Source of the DNA: Polytrichum commune
Taxonomy: Eukaryota > Streptophyta > Polytrichopsida > Polytrichales > Polytrichaceae
Reading direction: 5' to 3'
Length of the DNA stretch: 64,000 nt
NCBI GenBank assembly: GCA_950295325.1
Contig: OX485807.1
Coordinates: 42,438,440 to 42,502,439 of the forward strand
The position numbers were made by a program, and so were the translations under genes. Below are positions 10,401 to 21,719 of the stretch, piece by piece (the stretch's first letter is position 1; every line of letters begins with the position of its first letter). The notes under the pieces are model-generated. The model was not told the DNA's origin, made no database searches, and saw only the letters and a list, made by a program, of their open reading frames with translations.

Positions 10401-12007
10401 CTGCACCTCCACCATCTCCGTATCCTCTCCGTTCGGGTGCACACACATCCGCTGCAGCCTCTCCGATCCCAACTCCACCAGCTGGAGCATGCACTTCACC
10501 CACCTCTGGCCGCGCTGATCCTTGCATCATGCCCCTAAACACACCACGTCATCCGAGATCACTCCTCACATCTGCAGTTGCCTCTGCCATTCCTATTCTT
10601 GTGGCAATCATAGACATGTCATTGGTTATGATGCACATGCATAATGCCTCGGTGGAGGCAACAAAGTCACTCCTATTGCACAGAAAGAAATGTAAGGTGG
10701 GAGTAGATGGCGACGGCATTTTGACATCGAGCAGTGTATACTCAAAGCAAGAATCCGAAGACGAAACACTGGCGCATCCACACGAGAAGCAAATTTTGGA
10801 CCTTGTTGCTTGGCACATTGACGACTTGGATGCAAAGTGGTACGTCAAACCAAGGTCCACATGTTGGTTTGAAGAGTACTTGTTCAACATCTACACCCCC
10901 GACATGTTCTACGACATTTTGAGAATGCGGCGGAGAACATTTGATAGGCTTGTGAATGATCTTAGACCTTTCATACAAGGACAACACACACATTGGAGAG
11001 AACCCATAGGAGTTGAAAAAAAAGTGGTTGTAACATTATTCAAACTCATGCACGGAGTTTCAATACCACTAGTTGCCGACAAGGCCGCACTTGGGAAATC
11101 AACGGTGCATGGAATTCTACGGCAAGTGTGCTCCGCCATTAGTGCGAATTTTGGCCACCTCATAGCGTGGCCGACTGGTCGAAGACTAGCAAGGGTCACA
11201 TCTGCTTTCCAAGCCAAACAGGGGTTGCCGAACTGTATGGGTGCCATAGATGGCACCCATGTGTACATTTCGGCACCGCCCAATAGCATTGTGGCGGCAG
11301 ACCACCGAAATCGCAATAAATCTTTCTCTATTTTGCTACAGGGTGTGGTGGACACTAAATGCTATTTCACATCGATGAACACCGGTCCTCCTGGTTCACT
11401 GCACGATAGCGCGCACTTCAAATCATCGGAGCTCTACAGGAAGGTGGAGGAGGGTGTTATGGGAGGATTCCACGACGATCCTTTAACGTGGCCCTCGGCT
11501 TTGCCATTTCCGCCCTACATAGTGGCGGACCGCGGGTACCCTCTCTTGAGTTGGTGCATGACACCATTCAAGATGGGACCCATGGGCATGGCTTTGACGA
11601 ACGAAGAGGTGTGGTTCAACCGCAAGCACTCATCCACCCGCATGTGCGTGGAGAGGGCCTTCGGCATACTAAAAGCCAGGTTCAAAGAGATTGGAGGAAA
11701 GTCATCATTGAAACTGGATTTTCTACCTACGGTTGTCCACGCGTGTTGTGTTATGCACAACATACTACTTGCAAGCAAAGACCGAACGCTTGACCAAATA
11801 CTTGCGGACTGCCACTTGCCCACAATGGAGGCGAGTGAACTCCTCCGAAGGGAGGAGGATGAAAGATTCCATCCTCCAAGACCAATGGGCCTTGTGAGTG
11901 AGGATAGGGCATTGTTGGAAGGGAAGATGGCGAGAGAGGACTTGTTGGATTATTTGGTGCGGAACCAAAACTCAGAGTACATAGCAAGACATTATCGGAG
12001 ACCATGA
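10361..12007 (+). CDS. HARBI1-like DDE nuclease of PIF/Harbinger
   Basis: The open frame is 548 residues, and the first 13 come from the solo LTR. Real transposase sequence starts at about residue 15 and originally continued upstream into 9310-9426. The first ~90 residues are Pro/Ser/Ala-rich. A helix-turn-helix-like segment (HGVSIPLVADKAALGKSTVH) is near residues 230-250. The catalytic triad is recognisable: Asp in MGAIDGTHVY (about 300), Asp in VADRGYP (about 390) and Glu in VERAFGILKARF (about 430). This enzyme cuts and joins transposon ends at YTA/TWA targets, normally in partnership with the Myb-like protein encoded opposite. The nuclease domain is free of stops. The LTR insertion probably removes its normal N-terminus and upstream exons. 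The annotated ATG in the LTR may not be used. Confidence 0.85.
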   Translation: MARLSRGASKGCDTAPPPSPYPLRSGAHTSAAASPIPTPPAGACTSPTSGRADPCIMPLNTPRHPRSLLTSAVASAIPILVAIIDMSLVMMHMHNASVEATKSLLLHRKKCKVGVDGDGILTSSSVYSKQESEDETLAHPHEKQILDLVAWHIDDLDAKWYVKPRSTCWFEEYLFNIYTPDMFYDILRMRRRTFDRLVNDLRPFIQGQHTHWREPIGVEKKVVVTLFKLMHGVSIPLVADKAALGKSTVHGILRQVCSAISANFGHLIAWPTGRRLARVTSAFQAKQGLPNCMGAIDGTHVYISAPPNSIVAADHRNRNKSFSILLQGVVDTKCYFTSMNTGPPGSLHDSAHFKSSELYRKVEEGVMGGFHDDPLTWPSALPFPPYIVADRGYPLLSWCMTPFKMGPMGMALTNEEVWFNRKHSSTRMCVERAFGILKARFKEIGGKSSLKLDFLPTVVHACCVMHNILLASKDRTLDQILADCHLPTMEASELLRREEDERFHPPRPMGLVSEDRALLEGKMAREDLLDYLVRNQNSEYIARHYRRP

Positions 12008-13133
12008 CAAATGAATGTGATTGAATTGAAATAGGTAGGGGGTGTACACAAAACCTGGTGAGTGCATCCATGGATGTGGCCAGCATGAGCAAAGCGCTCG
12101 TCATGTTCCCTAAATTTTTAGTTCTTTCAACCTCCAATTCATAAAGTTTCTTGTCCATGCTAGAAGCCTCCGCCTCTTTGTGTGCAATCCTTGCTTCTCG
12201 CGCTATGTCAAGTGCCATTACCTCACTCCTCCACAACCTCTTGTCTCTTTCTTGTGATTCCACCCGCGAAAGGTAGTCGTAGTTAAAGTCCTTGACGAAG
12301 TCCACGAGGTTGTCTGTGCCCGCCGCTTTGCGCTTCCGACCTGTTGAACCGGGCAAGTCGTCTCCGGGTGTGCCTACCATGGGTGAGTGAGGAGCGGTTG
12401 TGGCACTAGTGGCGGGGCTCCCAGCCTGCACAAATGTGGCTCCACGAGGCGAGGGTGGGGAGCGGCCAAACTGTCTAGCTGGTGGTGAACCCAATCGATC
12501 GGAGTCAACCACATCCGAGGCGCGGCCAAAAATCTGCCGCTTCCCAACAAAGCTCTCCATTTCATTGTACATGCCCTCGCTAAACTCAAGAGGCAATCTT
12601 CTTGTCTTGCACAACTCCCTTTTCTCCTCTCTATTCATGCCCCACCAATTCCCCGAACCCGTTCCTTCCAAGTATTCTTTTAGTTTTTTATAGTCCTTTA
12701 TCAATCCATCCCACTTGTTTGTCAATTGGTCAACATCTCTCACACGGAAACCCACCACAGCCATGCACCCGGCCAACACCGATTTCCACGCTGTCGTGCC
12801 ATAAACAAACTTGGCAAGAGATGGCTGACTACAATTATGCCTACCATCCCACTCTATACACTTTTGACCTATGAGGACCAACATTTCAGCCTCGGTCCAA
12901 TTGGGCCCTCGTAATTTGTGTGGAAGTGTGGTTTGGGATTGGGAAGCACCCTGCATCGACCTAGATGCACCATTTCTGCCCTTAGGACGGCCTCCCCCTC
13001 TGCTGCCCACGGGTGCGGAGGGCAGCTGCGATTGACTGTCAATGAACCCGGATGCATATTCGCAATCCCCAACCTGTGGTGCTTGAGATGAAGGACAGTG
13101 GAACCCCTCCTCCAGATCAACGATGTCGTCCAT
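11751..13133 (-). CDS. Trihelix/Myb-like DNA-binding protein of the Harbinger element
   Basis: The 460-residue frame starts with acidic and Gly/Arg-rich sequence. A trihelix domain follows at about residues 75-165, with the pattern GPNWTEAEMLVLI...W..V...C...G..RDVDQLTNKWDGLIKDYKKLKEY. A Ser/Pro-rich linker contains the basic motif GRKRKAAG, and an alpha-helical C-terminal part (ALDIAREARIAHKEAEASS) resembles the coiled-coil tail of such proteins. In PIF/Harbinger this second protein binds the transposon ends and helps carry the nuclease to the nucleus. It is encoded tail-to-tail with the nuclease. The last ~85 codons overlap the nuclease frame on the other strand and look non-genuine; a stop or a splice at CAG|GTTTTG near 12053 is more likely, so the true coding end is probably about 12050. 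Confidence 0.75.
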   Translation of the reverse strand: MDDIVDLEEGFHCPSSQAPQVGDCEYASGFIDSQSQLPSAPVGSRGGGRPKGRNGASRSMQGASQSQTTLPHKLRGPNWTEAEMLVLIGQKCIEWDGRHNCSQPSLAKFVYGTTAWKSVLAGCMAVVGFRVRDVDQLTNKWDGLIKDYKKLKEYLEGTGSGNWWGMNREEKRELCKTRRLPLEFSEGMYNEMESFVGKRQIFGRASDVVDSDRLGSPPARQFGRSPPSPRGATFVQAGSPATSATTAPHSPMVGTPGDDLPGSTGRKRKAAGTDNLVDFVKDFNYDYLSRVESQERDKRLWRSEVMALDIAREARIAHKEAEASSMDKKLYELEVERTKNLGNMTSALLMLATSMDALTRFCVHPLPISIQSHSFVMVSDNVLLCTLSFGSAPNNPTSPLSPSSLPTMPYPHSQGPLVLEDGIFHPPPFGGVHSPPLWASGSPQVFGQAFGLCLQVVCCA

Positions 13134-14858
13134 CCCTCAATGCGGGAACCGGTGTGGATGCACACAATCGACAAGATAGCAAGCCGTTGCATTGGCCAGT
13201 CTGCAACGAAATGAAACAAATCACTAAGAATTGAGTGCCAAGCAACGCACCGCTGCACGGCCACTGCCACAATGCCTTGGAGAGGGGGAACCCAACACCA
13301 ATTGAATAGACGCACGAATGTCCGAACTCGGACGACCAAAAAATCAATGCAGGAACGTAAATTCAGCCCCAGGCAGCACGGACAATGCAGATGAACATGA
13401 ATGCACTCGCCCCATTCTGGAAGACAAGTCTCAAATGAATTCTGGAATGCTACCCAAAAACACATGGCAACCGAAGACAGCACTACCCCACCAGTAATGA
13501 ACACTCTCACGGTCAAGCAGCAGCTGTTCGAAACTATGCATTCGTTCATTGCGATATTAACAAACTCGATGACTGGAAGTGCAACATGGCACAGACACTG
13601 CGTTCCTGAACTGTGTTGGCACGCGCCAACACCAACGAGGTATGCAGCTGCAAAGTTGTGCAGGGCGCTAGTCTGCAGATAAACAGTGAACTGCAGCCGA
13701 CGCTGCTGACAACGGCAGCGAGGAAAACCTCAGGCAGTATTGCGAGACGGCATTCGAATTGCTAGGGAGAATCCCAGAAGCATAGAATGGTGCGACTGCA
13801 CAGAGGCGATCACCAAAAACCAGCAGGCATGGAGCCCGACTGGCAGCACACACGGACCCAATTTCACAGACACAAAGAAGGCTCTGGCAATGAGGCCCAG
13901 GAGCACATGTTTCCAACAGCATAGACCACAAGCATCGTTGGAAGGCACATCCGGAGACCAATACAGAGAAGATAAAAAAATACAAGCAAAGGACTGCCAA
14001 GGACATCTGGGCAGCCCCGACTCGGGCGTGCCGGAATGAGCATACAAGCTGCAGGTAGGCTTGCTACGCCGACCGCCCGCTCCGGCAACAATCCGGGGGC
14101 AGCCACTTCGCAGAGGTCGTTGTGCATTAAAGGAAACGGGATAGACAAAGGAGGGATAACCCACAACCACAAAAAACAAGCCCAAAACCCGTAGACATGT
14201 CGCGGCGGGGTAGGGAACGGATGGGCCTGGGAGGGCCAATGCACCACAGAAAATGGACCTGATGACGCTAGCCATGAGAAGAGGGCACACAAGCAGCGAC
14301 AGACAAGACTCGGGGATCAAAAACATGCGGCAGAGACGACGGAAGAACGCCGTGTCGGCAAGCCATGGCGGTGCCTCTGCAGGCTGCCTACGAATGTGCA
14401 GATTGGCAGATGTGGCGCAATAACGACCGAGCCACAACCCTTCCCTACACTCCTGCCATGCCTCACGACGAAGATAGCATCGAACATTTGAACCCCCGTC
14501 AAAATGTAGAGCGTGCACACTCACCAGATTTGAAGGCTATGCAGTTCTCGAGGCGCAGCGAACGCATGCCCCCCCCTTTGCCACTCCCTGGGAGACGCAG
14601 ATCCTCGGACGCGGCTTGCAAACCATACACGCACATTCGACCTGGGACGCAACGAGCGTCCACGCCGAACGAAGCTCCCGCGAAAAAAAAATTCTTGCAG
14701 CAGAGCGCAAACCCTCCTGACCGGCCCCGCGGGAGCGGCGACCATGTCGGGTCCGACGGACAGCTGGTGGATCCACCGGGTGCGGCCTCCGGCAGTGCAT
14801 AAATACCGGTTGCGGCACCGGTCCAGGCCTGTGACCGCCGGGTGCGGCCCCCCCCTAG

Positions 14859-15670
14859 GATGCACAAGGGTAAGGCCATAAGCTATGCGTAGCTCATGGC
14901 GTGGTGATTCTAGAATGCTCAAGAACACCTTAATCGGAGGTGTGAGCTAGGAGTTATGGCCATTTGAGTGGGGCGCTGTCCCGGGACAGCGCCCTGGTAC
15001 AGCAGTGCCTGGGAGTGATTCCCGGGACTGCAAAGGTTCAAACAGGCATAACTTCCTCACCACTTGCCCGAATGGGGCAAGTGAGGAGTGCATCGGCATC
15101 TACGTGAAGCGTAGATGAAGATGGAGTGGTCAAGTATTAGCATCAGACATCATACAAGGAAGTTATGATGGTCTGAAGCTGTGGGGGCTTCTAGGCCCAG
15201 CGGCTAAGGGAAAATGTCCACTTGGCCCCAACTCTTGGTAGAGAGACAAGAGGTTGGTTGACGGTGGGGTAGGGGCCCCGTGTAGAGTCCTAGAGGCTTA
15301 TATGGGTGAGGTGGTGTGGCCTCACCCACCCGAGGCCGAACGGCAAGGCCTCCATGGGCTTTGGCCTATTGTGAGGCCATAGTTGCCTAGTATGCTTCGG
15401 GTTGTTGTAGTGTTGCTCCGGCAACGCGATGATCAACATAGGATTGGACTTCCATGGATGGAAGTCCACATTTGGGAATTGGTTACCGATTAAGGGGTGA
15501 GTCCCGAATGTAAAGTAGGAGGGTTGGTTCCCCTCCTATGAACTATTAGGTCCGGGGTGAGAGGAGCTAACCATTAGCATGGCGGTATGCGAAGGGTTAG
15601 CCACTCGTAACCTTTGCTAGAATTGAAAATTGGCAAGATGGTCAAGGGGGGGCTAGCAAGGGTTGCGACA
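14859..15670 (+). repeat. 5' LTR of the chromovirus, second part
   Basis: This matches 20903-21714 almost base for base (one C/T difference seen). It ends GGTTGCGACA directly before the primer-binding site. Confidence 0.92.
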
Positions 15671-15672
15671 CT

Positions 15673-15690
15673 TGGTATCAGAGCAAGGTT
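15673..15690 (+). promoter_or_regulatory. Primer-binding site, tRNA-iMet type
   Basis: TGGTATCAGAGCAAGGTT lies two bases after the LTR end. It matches the 3' end of plant initiator tRNA-Met, the usual primer for plant LTR retrotransposons. Confidence 0.9.
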
Positions 15691-16978
15691 CCAATTTTTG
15701 AGCTAGCACTTTGAGGGAAGCATGGCTATTAAATAAGCGGGTTATGATGGTGACCCAGGGTTTCCAAAAGGTTGTGAGGCTCAAATTGGAACAAAGATCA
15801 TGTGTAAATGGAATTTGACCATACCATTGGTTCTAATGACAATGATGGGCATGATGGTGGATTCGGTAAGGAAAGTGGTGGAGTCTTTTGAAAGGGCTCC
15901 CGCACACCTCAAAAAAGCATTTGGGGCCTAGAATACCGAATGCACCCAAAACCTTGGAGGGCATTAATGTTGGATTGAAATTTCAATTCGAAATGCTTGG
16001 AAGGTATTGATGTTGGAATGAATTTGGTGGAAATGAGGCGTGCGGGCCTCTTAAGGCGTATATGCGCGAATTTCACACCCAAATGAATTGTGCATCTTAG
16101 ATGAACGAGTTTTCTAAGGAATACATCATTTTAGGTGGGGTTTCAAAAGCGGGTGGTGAATACCAAGTTCAAATTTCCAAAAGTTTATTGAGGTTGTGGC
16201 GGGAATCATCAAAATTGCAACGAGCATTAAGGCCGATGACCCCAATAAGAAATTTGGTGGTGCCTTACAACAATGGACGTTGAGGGGAGATAGGTACCAC
16301 GCCAAATAATACTTATGCCGCGGACCGAATGTAAGACGATGGCATTGTGGCCAAGGTTAGTAGCCTTAAGTCGAGGCCAAGTCTTTTGTACTTTGAGGCT
16401 CAAATGAATGGGACAAATGTCTCATGGGTTGATCAAGAGGCTACCATTCCTTCTTGAGCCCAAAACTCGCAAGGGAGTTGGGGCTTGCCGATTGATAGAG
16501 CGGGCAAACCCACCAAGGTGCGGTTTGGAAAGGGCGAACCGCATGAAACAAAGGAGGCCGCGATGCATGTAACCTTTCAATGTGGGACATTGGATTTTTG
16601 TCAAAATTTCACACCATGTGAAATAGATGAAATGCATGTCATTGTGAAGGTTGCCTTCTTTGGAACTCACATGATAGATGTGAGGTGCAAGCCGGTGAGC
16701 TTGCGGTGCATTTGTGATGTCTTGATGGCAAAGAATTGCACTACAAATTGACAAGGACTCCTATGGTAGGAGGAACCAACTCGAATTTGGTCTTAATGGA
16801 CCAAATGAATAAATGGAAAAACATAATAATAATGGTCGTGGTTCAATTGGAGCAACTCCAAGGAACGTATGGGGAGGCTAGGAAAGATGGGCCTCCCCAA
16901 AACCACATTGGTGGGATGTTGGTGAGGTACAAGGATGTATTCACCAATGTGTTGTCCAAAATGTTACCGCCAACGAGT

Positions 16979-16980
16979 GG

Positions 16981-17010
<30 letters not shown>
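16979..17010. repeat. Internal poly(A) run at the deletion of the RT core
   Basis: About 30 A residues join sequence that precedes the RT domain to sequence that follows the YxDD region. The run marks the site of the deletion. Confidence 0.8.
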
Positions 17011-17012
<2 letters not shown>

Positions 17013-17220
17013 TGCTCAACGAGAGATTGACTTCTTGAGGTATGTGGTGACAAAGGAAGTTGGTGGATGAACATGACAAATGTCAAGGCAATCCAAGAGG
17101 AGAATTGGCCCTTGATTCAAGAGAAGGGCTAAGGTCATTTGTTGGCCTAGCCAACTACTACCACCACTTCATTCGAGGTGTTTCTAAGGTTGCTCGGACC
17201 TTAGTCAACTTGTTGGAAAA

Positions 17221-18140
17221 ATGGCTATCGCAAGAGTGGGATGAGCCTTGTCACCAAGCCTTTGGGGAGCTCAAAAGCAAGTTTCCTTCACAAGATGTGG
17301 TTAAGTTCCCGAGCTTTCACAAGCATTTTGAGATGCACATGGAGGCGAAGGACTTTACCATCGGCGGATGTTGGTCCAAGATGGATGACCTTTGCATATA
17401 AGAGCATGAAGCTTGATGGTTGTCCGACCTTGTCCAACTTGTGCAAGAAATGGCTATCCCAAGAGTGGGATGAGCCTTGTTACCAAGTCTTTGAGGAGCT
17501 TAAGAGCAAGCTCTCTTCGCCGCCCGTGCTCAAGTTTGCGAAATTTGACAAACCTTTTGAGATGCATATGGGGGCGAATGACTTTACCATTGGCGGATGT
17601 TGATCCAAGATGGATGCCCATTGCATATGGGAGCATTAAGCTTAAAGGTTGTCAAACCTTGTGCGACTTGTGAAAGAAATGGCTATCTTAAGAGTGGGAT
17701 GAGCCTTGCCCCCAAAGTCTTTGGGGAGCTTAATACAAAGTTGTCTTTGCCACCCGTGTTCAAGTTCGCGGAGCTTGACAAACCTTTTGAGGTGCATACG
17801 GGGTGGCGAGTGACTTTGCCATTGGCGGATGGTTAATGTAAGATGGATGGCCATTGCATATGAGAGCGTTAAGCTTGATGGTTATCCGACCTTATCCGAC
17901 TTGTGAGAGAAATGGCTATCCCAAGAGTGGGATGAGCCTTGCCACCAAGTCTTTAGGGAGCTTGAGAGCAAGTGTTCTTAGACGCCCGTGCTCAAGTTCG
18001 CGGAGCTTGACAAACCTTTTGAGGTGCATACGGGGGTGATTAACTTTGCCAATGGCGGATTATTGATGTAAGATGGATGGCCATTGCATATGGGAGCATG
18101 AAGCTCAATGGTTGTCAAAGAAGACAACCAACTCATGACA
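17221..18140 (+). repeat. Four tandem copies (~229 bp) of an RNase H-side pol segment
   Basis: ATGGCTATC starts at 17221, 17450, 17679 and 17912, giving periods of 229, 229 and 233 bp. Each unit repeats the part of pol with the EWDEPCxxxF...LK and FE(M/V)H motifs. Autonomous Ty3/gypsy elements have this segment once. Confidence 0.85.
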
Positions 18141-20739
18141 AAGAACTTCTTTGCCGTAGTGCATTGCTTGAAGATGTGGCGACATTATTTGGGGTCGTAC
18201 AAAGCAAAGGTCTACATGGACAATGTATCCTAAAAGAATTTTGACATTCAAACGCAAGTAAGCACCAAGTCATTGCGGTGGCATAATAGTTTGGCGCTTA
18301 TGAAGGTGGATTTGATCCACAAACCGGACCGTGGAAATGTGGTGCCGGATGCGCGAAGTAGACCGGAAGAGTTCCAAGCAATGAGAACCATCCAAACCTT
18401 GTGGCTAATGTGTGCCGGCGAAGGAAACTTGTGATGCAAGATACGGGAGGGGTAAATTAACTACCCCAAAGCACAAAAGCTTTTAGGTGAGCTTCGCAAG
18501 AGCAAGGTGCTTAAAGCGGTTAAGTTGGTGGACGGATTGTTCAAGTGCAAGCAAAGTTGGGTGTATGTGCCACAAGGCAAGTTGAGGCTATCGGTTTTGA
18601 AGGAGGAATATGATAGTCCTATTGCCGGCCATAGAGGAGAAAAAGAAAACCACCATAGAATGGTGTCAAAGAGGTACCATTGGCGGTGCATAAAGTAGGA
18701 TATAACCCACTTTGTGAAGGGGTGAATAAAGTGTCAAGTGAACCGAGCCTCTAACCAAAAGCAAGGCGGTTTCTTGCAACCGTTGCCTATCCCGTCGGCG
18801 CCATGGCATAGTATGTGCATGGACTTGATCACAAGTTTGCCGGAGTCACATGGGTATGATGCCATCTTGTTGATGGTAGAGTGGTTTGCCAAGTTGGCAC
18901 ACATGGTGCCGATTGTGGGAACCGCCACCGCGTTGGAGACCGCATAGCCTTTTCTCAAAGGATGGTTGAAGCACCACGGGTTGCCAAGAGTGATTGTGTG
19001 GGATCAAGATCCAAAGTTCACAAGTACATTTTCAATGCATTTCTCTAAGGAGGTTGTATTGAAACTAAGGTTTAGCGCGGCCGTGTATTCCCAAATGGAT
19101 GGGAAAGCGGAGCGTGTGAATGGAGTCTTGAAGCAATACTTAAGGAACTTGGTGGGGGCGGACCAAGGAGATTGGGCGGACTATGTGGGTCGAGCGGAGT
19201 GTAATTGCAATGTAGCCACGCACTTGGCTACCAAGGGGTGGTCTTTGGTGGTGGCTTATGGAGTGGATACGCTCCAACCTATTAACCTAGCTCTCGAGGG
19301 GGCACATTTAACACTAGAGTTTAACCAAGATGGTGAGGATTTGGCCAAGGATGGTAAACAAGTCTTGGAGATGACCAAGTTGTTGGTGGAGAAAGCCCGA
19401 AGGTACTACGAGGTGCGAGTCAATGCCGGAAGACGCAAAGTGGAGAATGAGGTGGGCAATAAGGTGTTGTTGAATGTGGACAACTTCACCTTGTCCAAAG
19501 GCCTTACTCCAAAAGTTCATGTCCAAAATTGGAGCTTCGTTTTCCATGGTGGAACAAGTGTTCAAGGACATGTATAAGTTGGAATTAATTACCGCCCGAG
19601 ATCAAAGTGCATCCGACATTTCATGTCTCATTACGAAAGTCATTTTAGGACGACACCTTGTGGCCCGATCACAAGCAAGTGATTAGGCCACGTCCCGACC
19701 TTGTGGAGGTCATTTGGAACATGAGGTAAGAGGGCACCCTCAAGTGTAGGAAGCCCAAGTGAAAATGAAGAAAATGTACAAAAGAGTACTTGGTGAAATG
19801 GTGAGGATACCATGAAAAAGAAACCGCTTGGGTGGCGGCAAGAGACATGGTGAACACCAATGAATAGGTGAAGCACTTTGAAGAAACTAAGGCTAAGGAT
19901 TCCAATAAAATGAAGCGTAGGCATTGATGAGGACATCAATCTCCTTTAGTGGGGGAGAGACGCTAGTAGCACACTTAGCTTCGAGGTTAATTATGCCACA
20001 ACATGAACTTGTTCTTTGGCTTGAGGGAATAAAGTCCAAACTTTAGTGGTGCAAAGAGAGAAGTATGAGATGAGGTCCTAGTCTTGTACTTGTGCTTGGT
20101 TAATGGAAGAGGGGGAATAGATATGCCAAACTAGGTTGGGTAAGCCGAGTAATTGGGGGCCATGGCTTGGAGGGGCCTTGGATAAAACCAAGAAACTTCT
20201 TAGTTGTGGGCTTGTCCGGGCGGGGGCAAGGTGATGGCGCGTGCTCATAAAAGTGCTACCCGCGAGCTAACGAGAGTTGGCGCATGGGAGTCATGAACCC
20301 ATGTCTCGAAAGAGCAAAGTGGGAACCGAGTCGGGCGGGACTTGGCATCACCCCCGTGCGATCGAGGCGTGGCTTAACAATGGAAAGCCATCTCGGAGTT
20401 GCAACCGAGACAACTTAGTGGAAGCGTTGAGGTCTCGCCTAGATGTGTCACGTTAGGCTAGTGGAGCCTAACGGGGGAGGCCCCAAAGGAGGGGCAACCC
20501 ATGTGAGTCCCGAAGTAGGTGGGTCTAGTATAGGTTAGGTCCTTGGAGGAGTTCCAAGGTCGCTAACGGACCACCTAGTAACGACACCTTTGGGACTATG
20601 CCAAATTTGAAGATGCATTGTGGGGGTCGCGCCCTAAGGTAAACACAATGCCGCACCATAGAGGATGGCAACTTGAGAATTGGTGTGCCGACTACGAGTA
20701 TAGTCGATGAGGGCATCGACTCCGTTTGGTGGGGGTGAG

Positions 20740-21714
20740 TGTCGCGCACCTCTCCATGAGGAGTGCCCGAAACACCATGGGCACAAGGGGGACCCCGGAG
20801 TGACACCCGGGACTTGTGGCGCCGTTGGTGAGAGGGCCCAAGTGATCCTAGTGTGGGTGAGGGCCCCGGGCGTTGGGAACGCCTCCCACCCACGGAGACT
20901 AGGATGCACAAGGGTAAGGCCATAAGCTATGCGTAGCTCATGGCGTGGTGATTCTAGAATGCTCAAGAACACCTTAATCGGAGGTGTGAGCTAGGAGTTA
21001 TGGCCATTTGAGTGGGGCGCTGTCCCGGGACAGCGCCCTGGTACAGCAGTGCCTGGGAGTGATTCCCGGGACTGCAAAGGTTCAAACAGGCATAACTTCC
21101 TCACCACTTGCCCAAATGGGGCAAGTGAGGAGTGCATCGGCATCTACGTGAAGCGTAGATGAAGATGGAGTGGTCAAGTATTAGCATCAGACATCATACA
21201 AGGAAGTTATGATGGTCTGAAGCTGTGGGGGCTTCTAGGCCCAGCGGCTAAGGGAAAATGTCCACTTGGCCCCAACTCTTGGTAGAGAGACAAGAGGTTG
21301 GTTGACGGTGGGGTAGGGGCCCCGTGTAGAGTCCTAGAGGCTTATATGGGTGAGGTGGTGTGGCCTCACCCACCCGAGGCCGAACGGCAAGGCCTCCATG
21401 GGCTTTGGCCTATTGTGAGGCCATAGTTGCCTAGTATGCTTCGGGTTGTTGTAGTGTTGCTCCGGCAACGCGATGATCAACATAGGATTGGACTTCCATG
21501 GATGGAAGTCCACATTTGGGAATTGGTTACCGATTAAGGGGTGAGTCCCGAATGTAAAGTAGGAGGGTTGGTTCCCCTCCTATGAACTATTAGGTCCGGG
21601 GTGAGAGGAGCTAACCATTAGCATGGCGGTATGCGAAGGGTTAGCCACTCGTAACCTTTGCTAGAATTGAAAATTGGCAAGATGGTCAAGGGGGGGCTAG
21701 CAAGGGTTGCGACA
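20740..21714 (+). repeat. 3' LTR of the chromovirus
   Basis: The 975-bp LTR (TGTCGC...GCGACA) is preceded by the purine tract GGTGGGGGTGAG and followed by the CCGAC duplication. Confidence 0.92.
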
Positions 21715-21719
21715 CCGAC

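Larger units (their letters stand above)
6902..14855. mobile_element. PIF/Harbinger transposon inserted in the LTR
   Basis: The two outer pieces join to give the LTR in phase, with TAG duplicated at 6899-6901 and 14856-14858. The element begins GGGCCACCCCGCACC and ends GGTGCGGCCCCCCCC, so the ends are short, imperfect, G-rich inverted repeats. A 3-bp duplication and the pair of genes inside (HARBI1-like nuclease and trihelix/Myb-like protein) are typical of PIF/Harbinger. Length is 7,954 bp including a solo LTR at 9427-10400, or about 6,975 bp without it. The rest (6902-7990, 8340-9300, 13134-14855) is fairly GC-rich, probably introns and subterminal DNA of the transposase genes. Confidence 0.85.
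16460..19930 (+). pseudogene. Chromovirus polyprotein remnant (protease, RT end/RNase H, integrase, chromodomain)
   Basis: Order along the strand: a retropepsin-like segment (16560-16750, LDFCQNFTPCEIDEMHVI); a linker before RT (about 16920-16980); a poly(A) run where the RT catalytic core should be; the RT/RNase H junction (17030-17400, LRSFVGLANYYHHFI); four tandem copies of the RNase H-side segment; the integrase zinc-binding region (18500-18750, IAGHRG); the integrase core (18780-19260, with WDQDPKFTSTF and the DWADYVG region); and a chromodomain-like stretch (about 19770-19865, KEYLVKW...WVAARDM). The YxDD motif of RT is absent. Stops and frameshifts are frequent, so no active polyprotein can be made. 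Gag is not recognisable in 15691-16460. 19931-20739 is untranslated remnant up to the polypurine tract. Confidence 0.85.
6739..21714 (+). mobile_element. Ty3/gypsy chromovirus, degenerate, with a Harbinger transposon in its 5' LTR
   Basis: The ends are TGTCGC...GCGACA and the flanks are a perfect 5-bp duplication, CCGAC, at 6734-6738 and 21715-21719. The 5' LTR is in two pieces, 6739-6901 (163 bp) and 14859-15670 (812 bp), together 975 bp, exactly the length of the 3' LTR at 20740-21714. A tRNA-iMet type primer-binding site follows the 5' LTR and a purine-rich tract precedes the 3' LTR. Without the Harbinger insert the element would be about 7.0 kb. The aligned LTRs look almost identical (I found one difference in the 812-bp part), yet the internal coding region is badly decayed. 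The element therefore probably moved recently as a non-autonomous copy. Confidence 0.9.

Noticed and set aside
13668-14928. ORFs up to 264 codons near the right end of the Harbinger element
   Set aside because: Overlapping frames on both strands without domains; GC-rich subterminal DNA explains the openness, though a small exon cannot be excluded.
15673-15690. Possible tRNA gene fragment (TGGTATCAGAGC)
   Set aside because: It is the primer-binding site directly after the LTR; no tRNA cloverleaf surrounds it.
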